NCBI GenBank assembly: GCA_001939145.1
Contig: LSRX01000371.1
Coordinates: 542,595 to 606,594 of the forward strand
DNA from: Symbiodinium microadriaticum
Taxonomy: Eukaryota; Sar; Dinophyceae; Suessiales; Symbiodiniaceae
Reading direction: 5' to 3'
Length of the DNA: 64,000 nt
Part shown: positions 10,157 to 20,110 of the stretch, piece by piece
Layout: every line of letters begins with the position of its first letter
How positions within the stretch are numbered: the stretch's first letter is position 1
The notes under the pieces: model-generated
Told to the model about the DNA's origin: nothing
What the model saw: the letters and a program-made list of their open reading frames with translations, nothing else
Databases searched by the model: none
Position numbers and translations under genes: made by a program

Positions 10157-10790
10157 CGCCCGTAGTGCCTGTCATCTTCGCACTTGAGACAAACACAACT
10201 ACCCAACACCCAAGACTCGCACAGCCAGGTAAGCCACCTGTTGCACATTGTGGTAGAGGCCACTAACTTGCACAGTTGATGTGCCCTCGCGCCACACCTA
10301 TCCAGACATCAGTTTGCCACACAAGAACTGCAACCACAATGCACGACCAATTGCGACGCCTGGACGGGTGCTCGATCTTCCAGAGAAATGCCGACGCCAG
10401 GGTCACTGGCTTCAATTACCATCCAGAAACTGAGGCCCGTGTCCTCCGCTCAAACGGTGCTTTTCACTCTCATCTTCAAGAACAAGTGCAAATAGGACGG
10501 TCATACCCGTGTCCCACAAACCTGCATGCTTTCATTGTCCTGTCTGAAGTACTGAGAGCTATCTTGCCAAGGCTCGTGCGTGTCGAGACTTGCGTTCAGG
10601 GCGAAACACTCTCGAACTTCCAAGCACGTCCTGGTCACAATGAACACTTGCGCAACGGGATTGATGGAGGCCGGTCAGATTCAGCCTGTGTGCTGGGCTG
10701 CGCGAAGATTCAGGCTCCGGATGACAGGTTCGCATGGGGCGGACACCCCTCAGCTCTAATCCACGGGGTCGACCCTGCGTCCTGCCGTAG
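10157..10790 (-). other. Intronic stretch with no clear exon
   Basis: No minus-strand frame here shows a repeat motif. It lies between the LamG exon and the exon near 10.8-10.9 kb and is best read as intron of the giant locus. Confidence 0.45.
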
Positions 10791-10794
10791 CCGA

Positions 10795-10900
10795 GGAATG
10801 GCAGTGCCTCCGGACAGAGGATGGAGAGCTTTGGCTTGTCGATCATGGGTTCAACGACGATGTAGAGGGAGCGTTGGACGGTGAGGCGGTGCTGCTCGCC
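10795..10900 (-). CDS. Tandem-95-like exon with linker
   Basis: The frame reads HRLTVQRSLYIVVEPMIDKP, then KLSI: a strand followed by M-I-D-K-P in the place of the V-N-D-A-P linker. Short, but the motif is in the right phase with its neighbours' content. Confidence 0.55.
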
Positions 10901-11194
10901 ATGTGCGCTGCCTGGTTCTTCCGAGAGCAGCGATTTCATGGCTGACAGTCTTCCACGCAGCAAGTAGTGCCTATGAGGTCCAAGGCACCCTTGTCGTCCA
11001 CAGTGATGTTGATCATTGCGGAGCCATGCCTCGGGTTCACTCTCACAACTCGGGTTTGGGCTTTGGCGATCAAAAAAGGAGAGGGAGAGGGAGGCACTTC
11101 AACCAAGCTGCCAATCTGGTGCAGGCTTGAACTGCAGCCTGCCGGGCCCGGTCTGCATGCCTTGAATCAGGCGGCTACGACTGAACCAACACGC

Positions 11195-11300
11195 CCTGTA
11201 CTATCTGATCTAGCTTTCTGGATTGAGGCTGCTGTTGAAGTTCTCCACGGTCGTGTTGAAGTGGATGAGGGAAGTCCCCATATCCAAACCTCAAGAAATC
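11195..11300 (-). CDS. Possible tandem-95-like exon
   Basis: One minus-strand frame reads LDMGTSLIHFNTTVENFNSS, then LNPES, which resembles the helix L-x-x-F-N-x-x-L before the last strands of a repeat, with an N-glycosylation sequon. All three minus frames are partly open here, so the choice of frame is tentative. Confidence 0.4.
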
Positions 11301-11639
11301 TTGGGACCTGTGACTTTGCAGCAGTCTCTTTGTCAAGTGCGTGCTGCAGTCGTGTAGCATCCCGCTTCATCGAGCATGTTCTCCCAGGGTTCCTCGATCT
11401 CAACTCCAACCAGGCCGCCTTGGCACACGCCAAGCCGGTTACCCTCAACACCCTTCGTCAGTACTTCTTTGGCACAAGTTCAAATCCGACACAGACAGGC
11501 TCTAGTCGGCTGTTCTGCAGGCAGAGCACACATCATCAGCCTGTTCCACTCGTGGCCCAATACCAGCTCAAACCTGAAGCTCATCAGATTTTGACCTCAA
11601 TCAGAAGATACAAGGTAAGCAATTCAATGACCTGTGGGT

Positions 11640-11815
11640 GACATCATGAAACCGCCAAGCCGAAGCACCAGCATCGGAATCACTGACGAACATCGGGCCA
11701 AGAGAGACATAATCGTCCATGTCTTCCTCGAATGTGTAGGAGTCCAGATCAAGTTCCAAAGCGGGTGCGTCATTCACGCCGGTGACCTTCACGGACATCA
11801 ACCGTACATCTGCAC
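11640..11815 (-). CDS. Tandem-95 exon with V-N-D-A-P linker
   Basis: The frame reads LMSVKVTGVNDAPALELD and goes on to SYTFEEDMDDYVSLGPMFVSD, then D-A-G. This is the full linker, the first strand, the F-E-E-D calcium-site motif and the V-S-D-x-D-A strand of a repeat. It is among the clearest hits in the locus. Confidence 0.8.
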
Positions 11816-12019
11816 TCTGCATCGGGCTCGGCAGAATTGATGCCGCGTCCCCGCCTCAATGTCGACTGAAATTGTTATTGGCATTCCGCGCGAGCTCTCC
11901 ACTCCGAGAATTTCGTCCTTCACCTGCAAGATTTGGACCACAACTGCCACAGGTTCACTGCTGCTGTTGCACTGTCTTTGGCTTGCAGAAAGAAGGGCTC
12001 TGGACGCGTCAAGCCGCTT

Positions 12020-12115
12020 CGGTGCTGCACGTGGCTCTGGCCTCTGCCCGGTAAATCACGAACTGCAGCTGAATGTGCCCCACAAAGTCCGGCGGAGGCT
12101 TGTACACGAGGTGCT
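12020..12115 (-). CDS. Tandem-95 exon, terminal strands
   Basis: The frame reads HLVYKPPPDFVGHIQLQFVI, then YRAEA. Y-K-P-P-P-x-F-x-G is the diagnostic penultimate strand of a tandem-95 repeat. The exon is short and flanked by introns of unknown extent. Confidence 0.7.
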
Positions 12116-12614
12116 GCCTTCAACTACTTACTGCGCCTTCCTGAAGCTTCGCTGACTGTTTGCAAGCAAGAGAGATGCTCCAAGGCAAGCCGCAAAGTGT
12201 CGCTCAGATCGCCGATGAGTCCGTCCAAATGACACTCACGCCCAGGCATGAAACTCGGAACCTCGGTGACTTGTCGGCCCATCGGGGCCGAGGGTATGCG
12301 AAAAAAAGCAACATCGAGCCTAGGGCTGCCGCTGCCTCGGGCCAGCGGACCACCTTGCAGTCACCTCCACGCCAGATCTTGGTCGGACCCTTTATGTGAT
12401 TCCGTGCATTCGATTCTCAACATCAAAGGCCTGCTACATCCGGAGGGTGTTTCACATCAACGACGAGGAACAAATCCAGGTCTTTGGTACTTACCTGAAG
12501 AAGCTGACTTCCACGCATGACAAGGGCTGTAGGCGTTTTCCACTGGTGCGATCGCACCAACCGGCCGTTTCAGCAAGAAAACAGACAGGCCCCAACCGAT
12601 TCCAGGTCCTTTCA

Positions 12615-12720
12615 AGACACGGCCAGGTGTCCGATGGAGATTTCAGAGTCCTCTTCCAAGGTCAATGCTCCACCAAGCCACTCCACCTCGTAGCCTGTGG
12701 CACTCACACATTTCTCGCAT
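12615..12720 (-). CDS. Tandem-95-like exon
   Basis: The frame reads YEVEWLGGALTLEEDSEISI, then GHLAVS. L-T-L-E-E-D-S is the E-D motif at the start of a repeat, and the G-H-L-A-V strand follows. The frame stops just after, near an expected donor. Confidence 0.6.
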
Positions 12721-13019
12721 TACCATGCTCTGCACTCCCAGTTGACCTCTGTTCGGCCTTGGCAACTTGGCAAGACCAGCATAGAGATCAGAGTCAAGGC
12801 TTGATGCTCTCCACTGTCCTGGCCGTCGCACAGGGCGACTATACACAACTATGAACATGCAGAGGCGGACATGCCATGTCTGGCTTTGACTGAGCGACTA
12901 CACTTATGTTGAACTGCTCCAAGTTCGAGCAGTCGTTGTCATCCCATGCATAGCCTTAACAGGAAGCATGGCACGAAAAGATGAATAGCCAAAGGATCGG
13001 CGACCGCGAACTTGGATCA

Positions 13020-13430
13020 AAGGCAGCATGCTTCGTGTTGTGACGAAGTTGCAATCTCAGGCAGGCAGCGTACATCTGCCAAAAACCGATTGCGGATGTC
13101 TGAGCTGTCCCCAACAAACCGGAGTCGGGATTCACCGTTGTTGGTGCCATCCGCAAACCAGAGGCCCTCGGTGTCTCCGAGGAACAGAATACCTGCCAGC
13201 ATTTGCACAGGTATGAGCCGTCAGTGCGAGCTTCGGCGCTTGAATTGGACGGCCCGATCGGCACTGACCTACGTCTGCCAATGGTGCCTCTCGAAACCCG
13301 CAGCTCCACAACACATGTGGTAGAGCTGGCACCGGGTGGCTCAAAGACGATATCTTGGCAGGGGCGAGTGCCGCAAGCAAAAATGGATCTGCATCGACGG
13401 ACCATTCCCTCCAATTCAGCTGCACACGAA
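13020..13430 (-). CDS. Two tandem-95-like exons
   Basis: About 13230-13420 reads CQDIVFEPPGASSTTCVVEL, then RVSRGTIGRR. About 13035-13195 reads LFLGDTEGLWFADGTNNG, then DIRNRFLADVRCLPE. The second matches the G-x-x-x-D-I-N-x-x-L-x-x-V helix of a repeat and the first its calcium-site strands. Several cysteines suggest an extracellular disulfide-bonded variant. Confidence 0.52.
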
Positions 13431-13524
13431 TCCGGCTGAGCCACTTGTAAACTGGTAAGGCTTGCTGCCCTCAACGACAAACAGCGCCCCATGAAAGGGC
13501 TGACCTGAACATGAAATCTAGAAA

Positions 13525-13725
13525 TGCACGAGTCATATGACATCGTCGGCAAAGAACGCTGGGGCAGTAGACCGTGACGCCAGCACTGACTGGCTTAAAG
13601 GTTTGTGCGAGTTCATTGAAGCTAGACAGAAGTCTTGCATCCAGCTTGCCGGAGGCCAAGCCCACGGTTGGTGGCGTGTCTGCCGGCTGGATCTTGATCG
13701 ACAGGGCCAAGGATGTCGAAGCAGG
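13525..13725 (-). CDS. Tandem-95-like exon with linker
   Basis: The frame reads LALSIKIQPADTPPTVGL, a strand followed by P-A-D-T-P-P, the linker position, then GVTVYCPSV. Exon ends are not fixed. Confidence 0.57.
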
Positions 13726-14239
13726 CAGCAAGCTCGGAGGAGTCGCAATCGTACCTCGTGCTCTGATCCAGCCGATTCGCTTTAGTCGCTCACTACTGTA
13801 CCCGGCACCCAGACTGCTCAGATTTGCTTTAAGAACGTCAGGTCAGGTCACGCGCTATTACCCGGTTGACCGTCACGTGGAAGATGGAGTCCTGCAATGC
13901 TGCGGTGGTGCCCGGGCTCACGGTTTGATGGGACGAGCAGGAGGCCTCCTCCCGCAAGGAAGGAGGGAAAAACACCAACCTCAGACTGGCCCAAACTGAG
14001 CTCGCGGCTGAGTCCTTGCGCGTACGACGTGAGTGTTGCAGGGAAGGGGCCGGTCCAAAGCGGCATTGAGACCGGCAGCGTGGCCCATCATTCCGGGAAA
14101 GACTTCCTCGTAGAAGGCCGCAGAGAAGCAGACTGTAGCCACTTAACCGACTCAGCCGACATGTCGTGGCAGCTCTTGTCTACAAGCTCTTCTCTGCCTC
14201 CTGATTTCCGAGTATCGGTAGACTGAGGAGATATCAAAA

Positions 14240-14585
14240 CAGACTTGTCACCCCTGAGGCGTGCTCCTGCCAGCCGTCTGGATGTCCGGGAATGGATAGT
14301 TGGCCAGCCGTGACGTTGAGCTCCAATCTCCTCAGCACCACTTCTCCGCTTGACTCTTCCTCACGCGCCTGCATACGCTTGCGTATCCCTACGAGTGCAT
14401 CGTCAAGAGGGCAAGTGCAGGCCAAGGTCAAATAGCAAGAGCCGTCTACGGCCATCTCACAGTCTGGGTCATAGAGGGAAATCCCTCCCAAAGAGCAAGA
14501 TGGTGAACCGGCAAGGCAATGGAAGCCGTTGGTTTGGACTTCTTCTGGCACGATCACAGATGCCGGATCATCGTAGACAGCCACC
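14240..14585 (-). CDS. Tandem-95-like exon
   Basis: About 115 codons. It has VYDDPASVIVPEEVQ at the start, ISLYDPDCEMAVDGSCYLTL in the middle and RRLELNVTAGQLSIPG at the end: linker, Y-D-P-D strand and G-x-L-x-I strand of one repeat. The paired cysteines are unusual for the family. It fits between exons at 13.5 and 15.4 kb. Confidence 0.62.
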
Positions 14586-15389
14586 TGCATTTAAGCAGCA
14601 ACTGCATTCTCTCCTGCTGAACAACTCATCGTTCGATCGAGGCGCGACTTGAATCACAGTGCTGTACTTGCACTCCTGCGATGGCTACGGCCACCGTGAA
14701 GCTACTGACTACTTCCGTCGCGAACCCATGTGATCGCCGCACGTTGCTCTCTCTGTCCTCTGCCCCATGATTCAGAACCATTCCTGACGTCACCTCAGCT
14801 GCGCACTAACTGAAACATCGACAAGGTGGATGGCCCAAACGTGCGGGAAGGCGGATATCAACGCCGAGGATCCGCGAAAAGCACCTGCACGTACCCTGAA
14901 AAGTCCGGATCTGGAGCCTGAGCAGCCAGAAGTTGGCAACAGTGTCCCAGGTGCCCTGGCTGCACCACAGAAAACTGTCTTGAGCAGACACTGCAGTTTG
15001 CTTCAGAACCTACCGTGTTGTTCCACGCAGTCGGAGTGTCAAGCCCGATGCTACCATAAACAAGGCAACCAGGGCACGATGTAGAGGTAATGGCGTAAGA
15101 AGCGATCAACCTCGAAGTAAGTTCCGGAAATGATGGTGTCCTGGCATGAGTTCGGAAGTCAGGGGCGGCATGCGAGAAACTGCTCTCGCAACACGCGAGG
15201 GCATCCCGAGGCTTTCTGCAAGCTTCAGCTCCATTCCTAACTCGACTGCCAGTGTAGCCTTCATGTTGTTCGAGTACGGATAGAACCGGACACCTGTCTC
15301 TCTCTGGACGATAGCTTCCCAAACCGAATCGTTTCGCCTCGGCTTTGCCGGAACTTATCCAGTGATGGCACTGCTTCTTCTCAGCTCAC

Positions 15390-15590
15390 ATGCAGGATAG
15401 CGCATGCCAGCGCGGACCAGTCGAGGCGCCCTTTCTCCAGATACAACTCGACCAAGGGCCGAATTGCAATCGAGCCGTCCACCACCTCGACGTGAATTCG
15501 AACAGAGTCCGGCTCGGAGACATCACCTGTTAGAATGGTGTTCTGAAGGTGATATGTGGTATCCTCGAAAGTCTGGTGCTTTCTCGCGTT
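15390..15590 (-). CDS. Tandem-95-like exon
   Basis: The frame reads HQTFEDTTYHLQNTILTG, then PDSVRIHVEVVDGSIAIRP. T-F-E-D-T is the calcium-binding E-D motif at the head of a repeat and V-R-I-x-V the next strand. It begins right after the DUF4215 cysteine-rich chain. Confidence 0.62.
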
Positions 15591-15699
15591 GTAGATCCTG
15601 CATGGCGGACACACTTCAGGAAAACACTGCACTCTCAACTTGCCGCAGAGACCTCCTCGCTCTCAACTCCCTCCCCCCATATCATGTTGGAGGCTAGCA

Positions 15700-15810
15700 A
15701 ACATTGTCGAAAAACGGGTTTTGCAGCTGTCAGGACGGCAACAATCGGGAGGAGCTGCATGCAGCTTTCTAGAGTACGAGGTTTAGAGTAAAGTTTAGAG
15801 TTTGGCCAGC
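15700..15810. repeat. Short direct repeat GTTTAGAGT in intron
   Basis: The heptamer-to-nonamer GTTTAGAGT occurs two to three times within 15778-15802, separated by a few bases. It lies between coding exons. No function is suggested. Confidence 0.5.
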
Positions 15811-15849
15811 CAGCATAGCATACATGTGTGGGAATTCAGATTAGCTTGT

Positions 15850-15990
15850 CCTGCAGAGCTGGCCCAACGGTCGGATGGTGACCATGACCTCCGTCTGCGA
15901 CCAGGAGGCTACTTCCTTGATCTCCCAGAGGCACACTGCAGAGCAGCCATCCCCGCCGTAATCGTTGAAATCGTCGCACTCTTCCGCACC
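15850..15990 (-). CDS. DUF4215-type cysteine-rich repeat exon (last of the chain)
   Basis: The exon starts at 15990 after CCAG and reads GAEECDDFNDYGGDGCSAVC, continuing LWEIKE. It completes the repeat begun in the previous exon (CGDGVVE), giving the family signature C-G-D-G-x-x-x-x-x-E-x-C-D-D-x-N-x-x-x-x-D-G-C-S-x-x-C. The intron before it runs 15991-16486 (496 bases, GC-AG, phase 0). The 3' end is approximate. Confidence 0.82.
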
Positions 15991-16486
15991 CTGGCAGCTG
16001 CACGTCTGGATGGATAAACTCATGTTCGAACCAGTCAAGGGTCGTGCAGCATGCAGTCGCACCTGTTACCCTCCGTGCTGGGCGAGCACGTTCAGTGTCA
16101 CAGGCTTGGTGGGACATAGGGTCGGAATGTTTATCGACAGGGGGATGTCTTCCGTCGACGTTGAACAACCTCAAACCCACACTGACCATCTCTGACCCCA
16201 TTCCAGAAAGGAAGTTGTGCGAAGAACAATTGCTTTGCGACCTCCTGCTGTTTTGATCTCCCACCCCAGATGCTGCCAGGCAGAAGCAGCACGCAGGAAC
16301 GGCATGCTGCCCCACCATGCATCATGGTCAAAATCCTCGAAGATCTGCTCGCAGCTGCCCGTAGCTGCTCTCAGTCTTCTACAGCTCGTGGGCTCATGTA
16401 GAAGCAGCCCACTCACCGATGTGCTACTGGATGCTACTGGTGAGCTCTTGAAATTGGAGCGCAACAGGAGTGGATAACCGCCTGGC

Positions 16487-16603
16487 CTCCACCACTCCGT
16501 CACCGCAAACGGTGAGTCGGCATGTGTCGACATGGGTGGTATTTCCTCCGTGGCAGGCGTAGCCCAACTCTATTCGGCATCTTGAAGAGCAACCATCTCC
16601 ATC
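16487..16603 (-). CDS. DUF4215-type cysteine-rich repeat exon
   Basis: Starts at 16603 (GAT) and ends at 16487 (GAG), phase 0 at both ends. It encodes DGDGCSSRCRIELGYACHGG and then CRLTVCGDGVVE. The cysteines fall exactly on the family pattern. The upstream intron 16604-16667 is only 64 bases and has a GA donor with AGGA at both junctions. The downstream intron has a GC donor. Confidence 0.85.
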
Positions 16604-16667
16604 CTGGCGACGTGCTTACACATGTGGCGCACCTAGCGAGGAGCAGACATCAACCCGTCTGTAGCTC

Positions 16668-16804
16668 CTGCGTATTCCCGTCATCACAGCTTTCATGTGG
16701 AACACGAACACCGTCTCCACATTTCGGATAGCAGTGGTCCCGGATCATCTCAGTGCCACCCTCGCAGACATAGCCTGCCTCTATCTGACATGTAGCACTG
16801 CATC
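16668..16804 (-). CDS. DUF4215-type cysteine-rich repeat exon
   Basis: 137 bases, entered in phase 1 and left in phase 0. It encodes CSATCQIEAGYVCEGG, CYPKCGDGVRVPHESCDDGN and T-Q. Joined to the exon before, it gives S-G-D-G-C-S-A-T-C. The intron before it, 16805-16940, is 136 bases, GC-AG. Confidence 0.87.
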
Positions 16805-16940
16805 CTCAGAGAACAAAGTAAGACACAAACTCGAAAGACACATCAATTTGAAGGAAGCCTTCGACACCAGCCAGCTGGTTTCACTACAGCTATCTTCGAG
16901 ACTGCATTGCAAGCAGACACGTGCAATGCAGCCGCGCTGC

Positions 16941-17006
16941 CATCTCCAGATAAAGCATTCTCATCGTCGCACTGCTCATGCGGGATTATTCTCCTTCCGT
17001 CCCCGC
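16941..17006 (-). CDS. DUF4215-type cysteine-rich repeat exon
   Basis: 66 bases encoding GDGRRIIPHEQCDDENALSG, then D. Splicing from T at 17076 to GC at 17006 rebuilds the first cysteine of C-G-D-G. The intron before it, 17007-17075, is 69 bases, GT-AG. Each junction phase agrees with its neighbour, which makes these exon limits firm. Confidence 0.87.
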
Positions 17007-17075
17007 CTGGTCGTGATAAAATTTCGACCAAGCGTTACTTTCCTGCCAGCTTCCTCTAGGGTGCTGCCAGGAGAC

Positions 17076-17181
17076 ATCTAGTGGCACATACCGAGGGCTC
17101 ACCCGAACAGTAATAGCCAGTTTCAACTTTGCACCCGGACGTGCAGCCATCGAAATCATCAACGTTTTCGTCATCACACTC
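17076..17181 (-). CDS. DUF4215-type cysteine-rich repeat exon
   Basis: 106 bases encoding ECDDENVDDFDGCTSGCKVE and then GYYCSGEPSVCATR. It starts with GAG after TTTCAAG; the intron before it, 17182-17270, is 89 bases with a GA donor. It leaves in phase 1. Confidence 0.87.
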
Positions 17182-17270
17182 CTTGAAACAAGTCATCTCA
17201 AAAGGGCCCATGGACAGACTGCATGGTGCAACGTGCAACGTGTCAAGAATCATGTCAAGAGCCAGCAGTC

Positions 17271-17405
17271 CTCGTCAGAAGTAATGAAGCCATCGGAGCA
17301 GTTGTGCACGCTGCATTCGGAAGGCTCCCCTCTGCAATAAAAGCCATCGTCCACTGTACAGTTTGAGCAGCCATCTGTGTCATTGCTGTTTCCATCATCG
17401 CATTC
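17271..17405 (-). CDS. DUF4215-type cysteine-rich repeat exon
   Basis: Exactly 45 codons, ECDDGNSNDTDGCSNCTVDD through GFYCRGEPSEC to CSDGFITSDE, phase 0 at both ends: one complete repeat unit in one exon. Introns on both sides have GA donors and identical GACGAG/GACT donor sequences, 84 and 89 bases. These repeats (Myxo_disulf_rpt/DUF4215) are disulfide-rich extracellular modules. Confidence 0.9.
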
Positions 17406-17489
17406 CTGCACTTGCCGGGGCTCACTGACCTTCAAACCCTGGTCCCGTCTGGCAACTAGACTCTAGACGACCTCCCGGCTCTGCGAGTC

Positions 17490-17560
17490 CTCGTCACTGG
17501 TGATGATGCCGTCCCCACAGTCGCCGATCACAGCCACTCGACGACTCGGAGACGCTGCCT
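17490..17560 (-). CDS. DUF4215-type cysteine-rich exon, start of the chain
   Basis: Encodes DCGDGIITSDE up to 17490, joining the next exon as SDE-ECDDGN. The same frame is open to about 17565, where an upstream acceptor should lie, but the choice is unclear. The intron that follows, 17406-17489, is 84 bases, GA-AG. Confidence 0.75.
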
Positions 17561-17639
17561 TTCAGTGCTATCTGAAGGCTCCTAAAGGCTGGCGGCTGGC
17601 GAACTGCAACTTACAGTTGGGACTGGACCGCTGGGCCTT

Positions 17640-18290
17640 CTCCTCCTCCACGTCAGCAACATTCCCTGCATCTACTTCGTCGCCTTTGCAGATTCCGCGA
17701 TTTGTTCATCACACCCATGACACGTCACCTGGGGTAGAACATGACTTACCAGATCGCTTGCAGGTGAGCAGCTCGAAAGCCTCCTGGAGCTTTTACCAAG
17801 AATAGACCCGCAAACATTATGCGAACATCTACACAGGACTCTGCTTTGAGCGGGACGGTCCTCTCTTGAAGATGGTAGTGCAGAGGTGGCTTTTGTGTAG
17901 TCGAACCCGCTTCCAAAGACTCCTTTTCGGCGAGCAGGTCCTGGCGACGAGGCATCCGGCATGAGGGCGCAACGCCTGGCGGCAAAAGCAGGTACCCCGG
18001 CCTGCCGGAGCCGCTCGCGCCAGAGAGGCCCCCGCCTCTTAGCGGCCTCAGCGCTGCACCGTTCAGGCCACGCTGTCACGCACGTGGCATGCAGCCCAAG
18101 GCTCTATATCATTACTGGCTCTGTGTCATGATGTGCAAGCTTGCTGCGAATCTTTGCTCTGTTTTCGGCAAAGGCTTTGTCGGGTGTCATCCCTCCGATG
18201 TCGTTCGTTGTGATGTAAAACAAATCAGGTTTGGAATTGGCTTTTTTACAGCCTTGTCCTAAGATGGTTCACGCTTTTCACACTCGCACA
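17640..18290 (-). other. Intronic stretch, no clear exon
   Basis: A minus-strand frame near 17672-17760 holds VTCHGCDEQIAESAKATK, which could be part of a cysteine-rich exon but lacks the repeat spacing. Nothing recognisable to 18290. Confidence 0.35.
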
Positions 18291-18300
18291 CACGCAGACT

Positions 18301-18480
18301 TCAGTCCGGACAAGCTGCCGAGGTAACGTTCTCCTTCAACCGCAATCGTCTCACATCGCGTGCCGGAGGCAGCTCGTAGATACCACCTAGGAAATTCTCC
18401 ACAACTTCTGCGCCTCCGGCTTGGTTGTAGAACGAGTCAACTGTGCTGCTGCTCCAGTCCTTGCGAGTCATATGCAACAG
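18301..18480 (-). CDS. Coding-like exon after the DLD-H module
   Basis: The frame reads FYNQAGGAEVVENFLGGIYE, then LPPARDVRRLRLKE. Good protein composition, following the strand exon at 18.5-18.7 kb. No domain is named. Confidence 0.45.
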   Translation of the reverse strand: MLHMTRKDWSSSTVDSFYNQAGGAEVVENFLGGIYELPPARDVRRLRLKENVTSAACPD

Positions 18481-18529
18481 GACGGCCAAAGACCAACAAA
18501 GAAAAGAGGCAGTTGCTTCAAATCTCGCC

Positions 18530-18680
18530 GAAGCTCCAAGACGAAGCCGATCCAGAAGCTATCTGGCTGCTTGGCTGCTGGAAGTTGCACCTCCTGGATC
18601 AGCACACCTCCCCGGAAGACGCTAACGGTGCCCTCCACGTCGCTGAAGCCATGATCCGAGAAGATCTGCACCCAGAAATG
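18530..18680 (-). CDS. DLD-H (YfaP/DUF2135-like) module, second exon
   Basis: The frame reads GTVSVFRGGVLIQEVQLP, then SFWIGFVLE. In this kind of module a V-x-V-x-x-G-G strand followed by a W-x-x-F strand comes after the D-L-D-x-H strand, which is present in the exon near 19.1 kb. Family naming is from memory of the pattern and is tentative. Confidence 0.52.
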
Positions 18681-19059
18681 GGCCAAGCAGCTCCAGACGT
18701 CTCTGTAACCTACCAGCACAAGCTGTCAAGCATCAGACTTCCACATAAGTTCGGCCTCCGATCGTTGCTTGGTCCGAATCACAAGGCCACTGGTGAACCG
18801 TGATCACCTGCGAAATCGTGGGCAATCGGCATTCATACAACCATCGACACACAGGCAGAAGTCTGGCGCCTCCCGGCCGTGCAACACATCTCGATTGTCG
18901 CGATTCAAGGTTACGGTGAGCCCATGACTCCCGTCCTTACTTGTGCTCCCTCTGCAAACGAATTCCAGGAGCCCATGTCACATGACTCATCCAACGTCTC
19001 CGAGACTTGTTCATGCATGCTTGCCGAGCTGCATGCTGACACTGCCTGTTTGCGAAGTA

Positions 19060-19460
19060 GGTGTGGCAGTCCCACGCATCGAAAGCGTGGGCGTCAAGAT
19101 CCACCGGCGTGGATGACTTCCAATCCACCTCAAACCTCCAGATGGTCACGACCGCGAGAGCTTGTAAGTAGATGTCTGCAAGGCCACCTCGGCCCAAGCT
19201 TACAAGTGGCGCATGAATGCGAACTTTTGGCGCCGAGTCGACCTGCGTGCCATTTCTCAGGCCGGGGCCCACTTGGATGTTGTCTTGGACGTCAACAGAA
19301 AGCGATCGCGTTGCGTGAAGAGTCTTCGCAAAATAGATGTCTGCTGGAGCAGTTGGCATGATTGCAGCATAGATCCCCAGCTCAGTGGTCTTGGTGTGAA
19401 CAGAATAACCTCCGGGTTGGAAAACATACACGTCGACCTTGGTCGAACACGTGCAACAGT
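19060..19460 (-). CDS. DLD-H module and preceding beta-sandwich, first exons
   Basis: About 19330-19445 reads VDVYVFQPGGYSVHTKTTEL, then GIYAAIMPTAPADIYF, like the G-x-Y-x-x-x-x-P-x-x-Y strands of a carboxypeptidase-regulatory-like fold. About 19060-19160 reads TIWRFEVDWKSSTPVDLDAH, then C-H-T-Y-F-A-N-R. The W-x-x-x-P-x-D-L-D-x-H with following C-H-x-Y-F is a pattern seen in large secreted algal and bacterial proteins. Confidence 0.55.
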
Positions 19461-19829
19461 CAGGGACTGGCGCTGCCCTGCCCAGCACATTGCCAATGCC
19501 GCAGACACTGTGCCACCATCTTGGCACCAAGCATTGGCATCAGCCACTAAGTTCGTTAAGATGGTCTCCGCATCGGCGGTCTTGAAGCAACAGGCCTTTC
19601 GCAATTGCTTGTTTCATTTCAGCACATGGGGGACAGCGCAAGCTGCCCATGGCCTTTGAACCACCCGCTTGATAAAGGCCATAGCTGAAGGCAATGTAGC
19701 TGTTGGTTACAGCGTGAGTCTTGCACTCCTCAACACCTCAGCTTGTCGCAAGGCTCAGGCTCATGCATCCTTGGCCAACCGTGCTTGCCCTGGCCGAGGC
19801 AATCAGCCGAACCGAGGCACTAAGTCCGG

Positions 19830-20110
19830 TGATTTCGGCGTCGCATCCAGCGAGAGCATCATACCCTTCGTAGTCATGCCACTTGTCTCTGGCCTGAGGT
19901 AGGTCGTGACTCGGGCGGGAGGGGCCGTACAAGTTGGGAACATCTGCACAGCTTGCAGCCTAAGTGCAATCAGGACAACGTCTACGTCTTCGATGGGTGC
20001 TGAAGTTTCCGGGTTGACGACCTTTCCCGCCACCTGGTGCCATCGCAAAGCACCAGCCTGCGGCCCGATGGTGTCGGACAGGATATACGAGACAATCGCC
20101 TTGCATCCGC
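19830..20110 (-). CDS. CarboxypepD-regulatory-like or CNA-B-like Ig fold
   Basis: The frame reads IVSYILSDTIGPQAGALRWH, then VAGKVVNPETSAPIEDVDVV and LIALRL. G-x-V-x-x-P-E-T-x-x-P-I-x-x-V-x-V-x-L is the opening of a carboxypeptidase-regulatory-like or CNA-B domain, a secreted Ig-like stalk. It precedes the strands at 19.4 kb, so the two probably form one domain split by an intron. Confidence 0.55.

Noticed and set aside
16050-16480. Minus-strand frames within 16.05-16.48 kb (for example VSVGLRLFNVDGRHPPVDKH) as exons
   Set aside because: The cysteine-rich repeat splices directly from 16487 to 15990 with perfect signature and phase, so this region is intron unless alternatively spliced.
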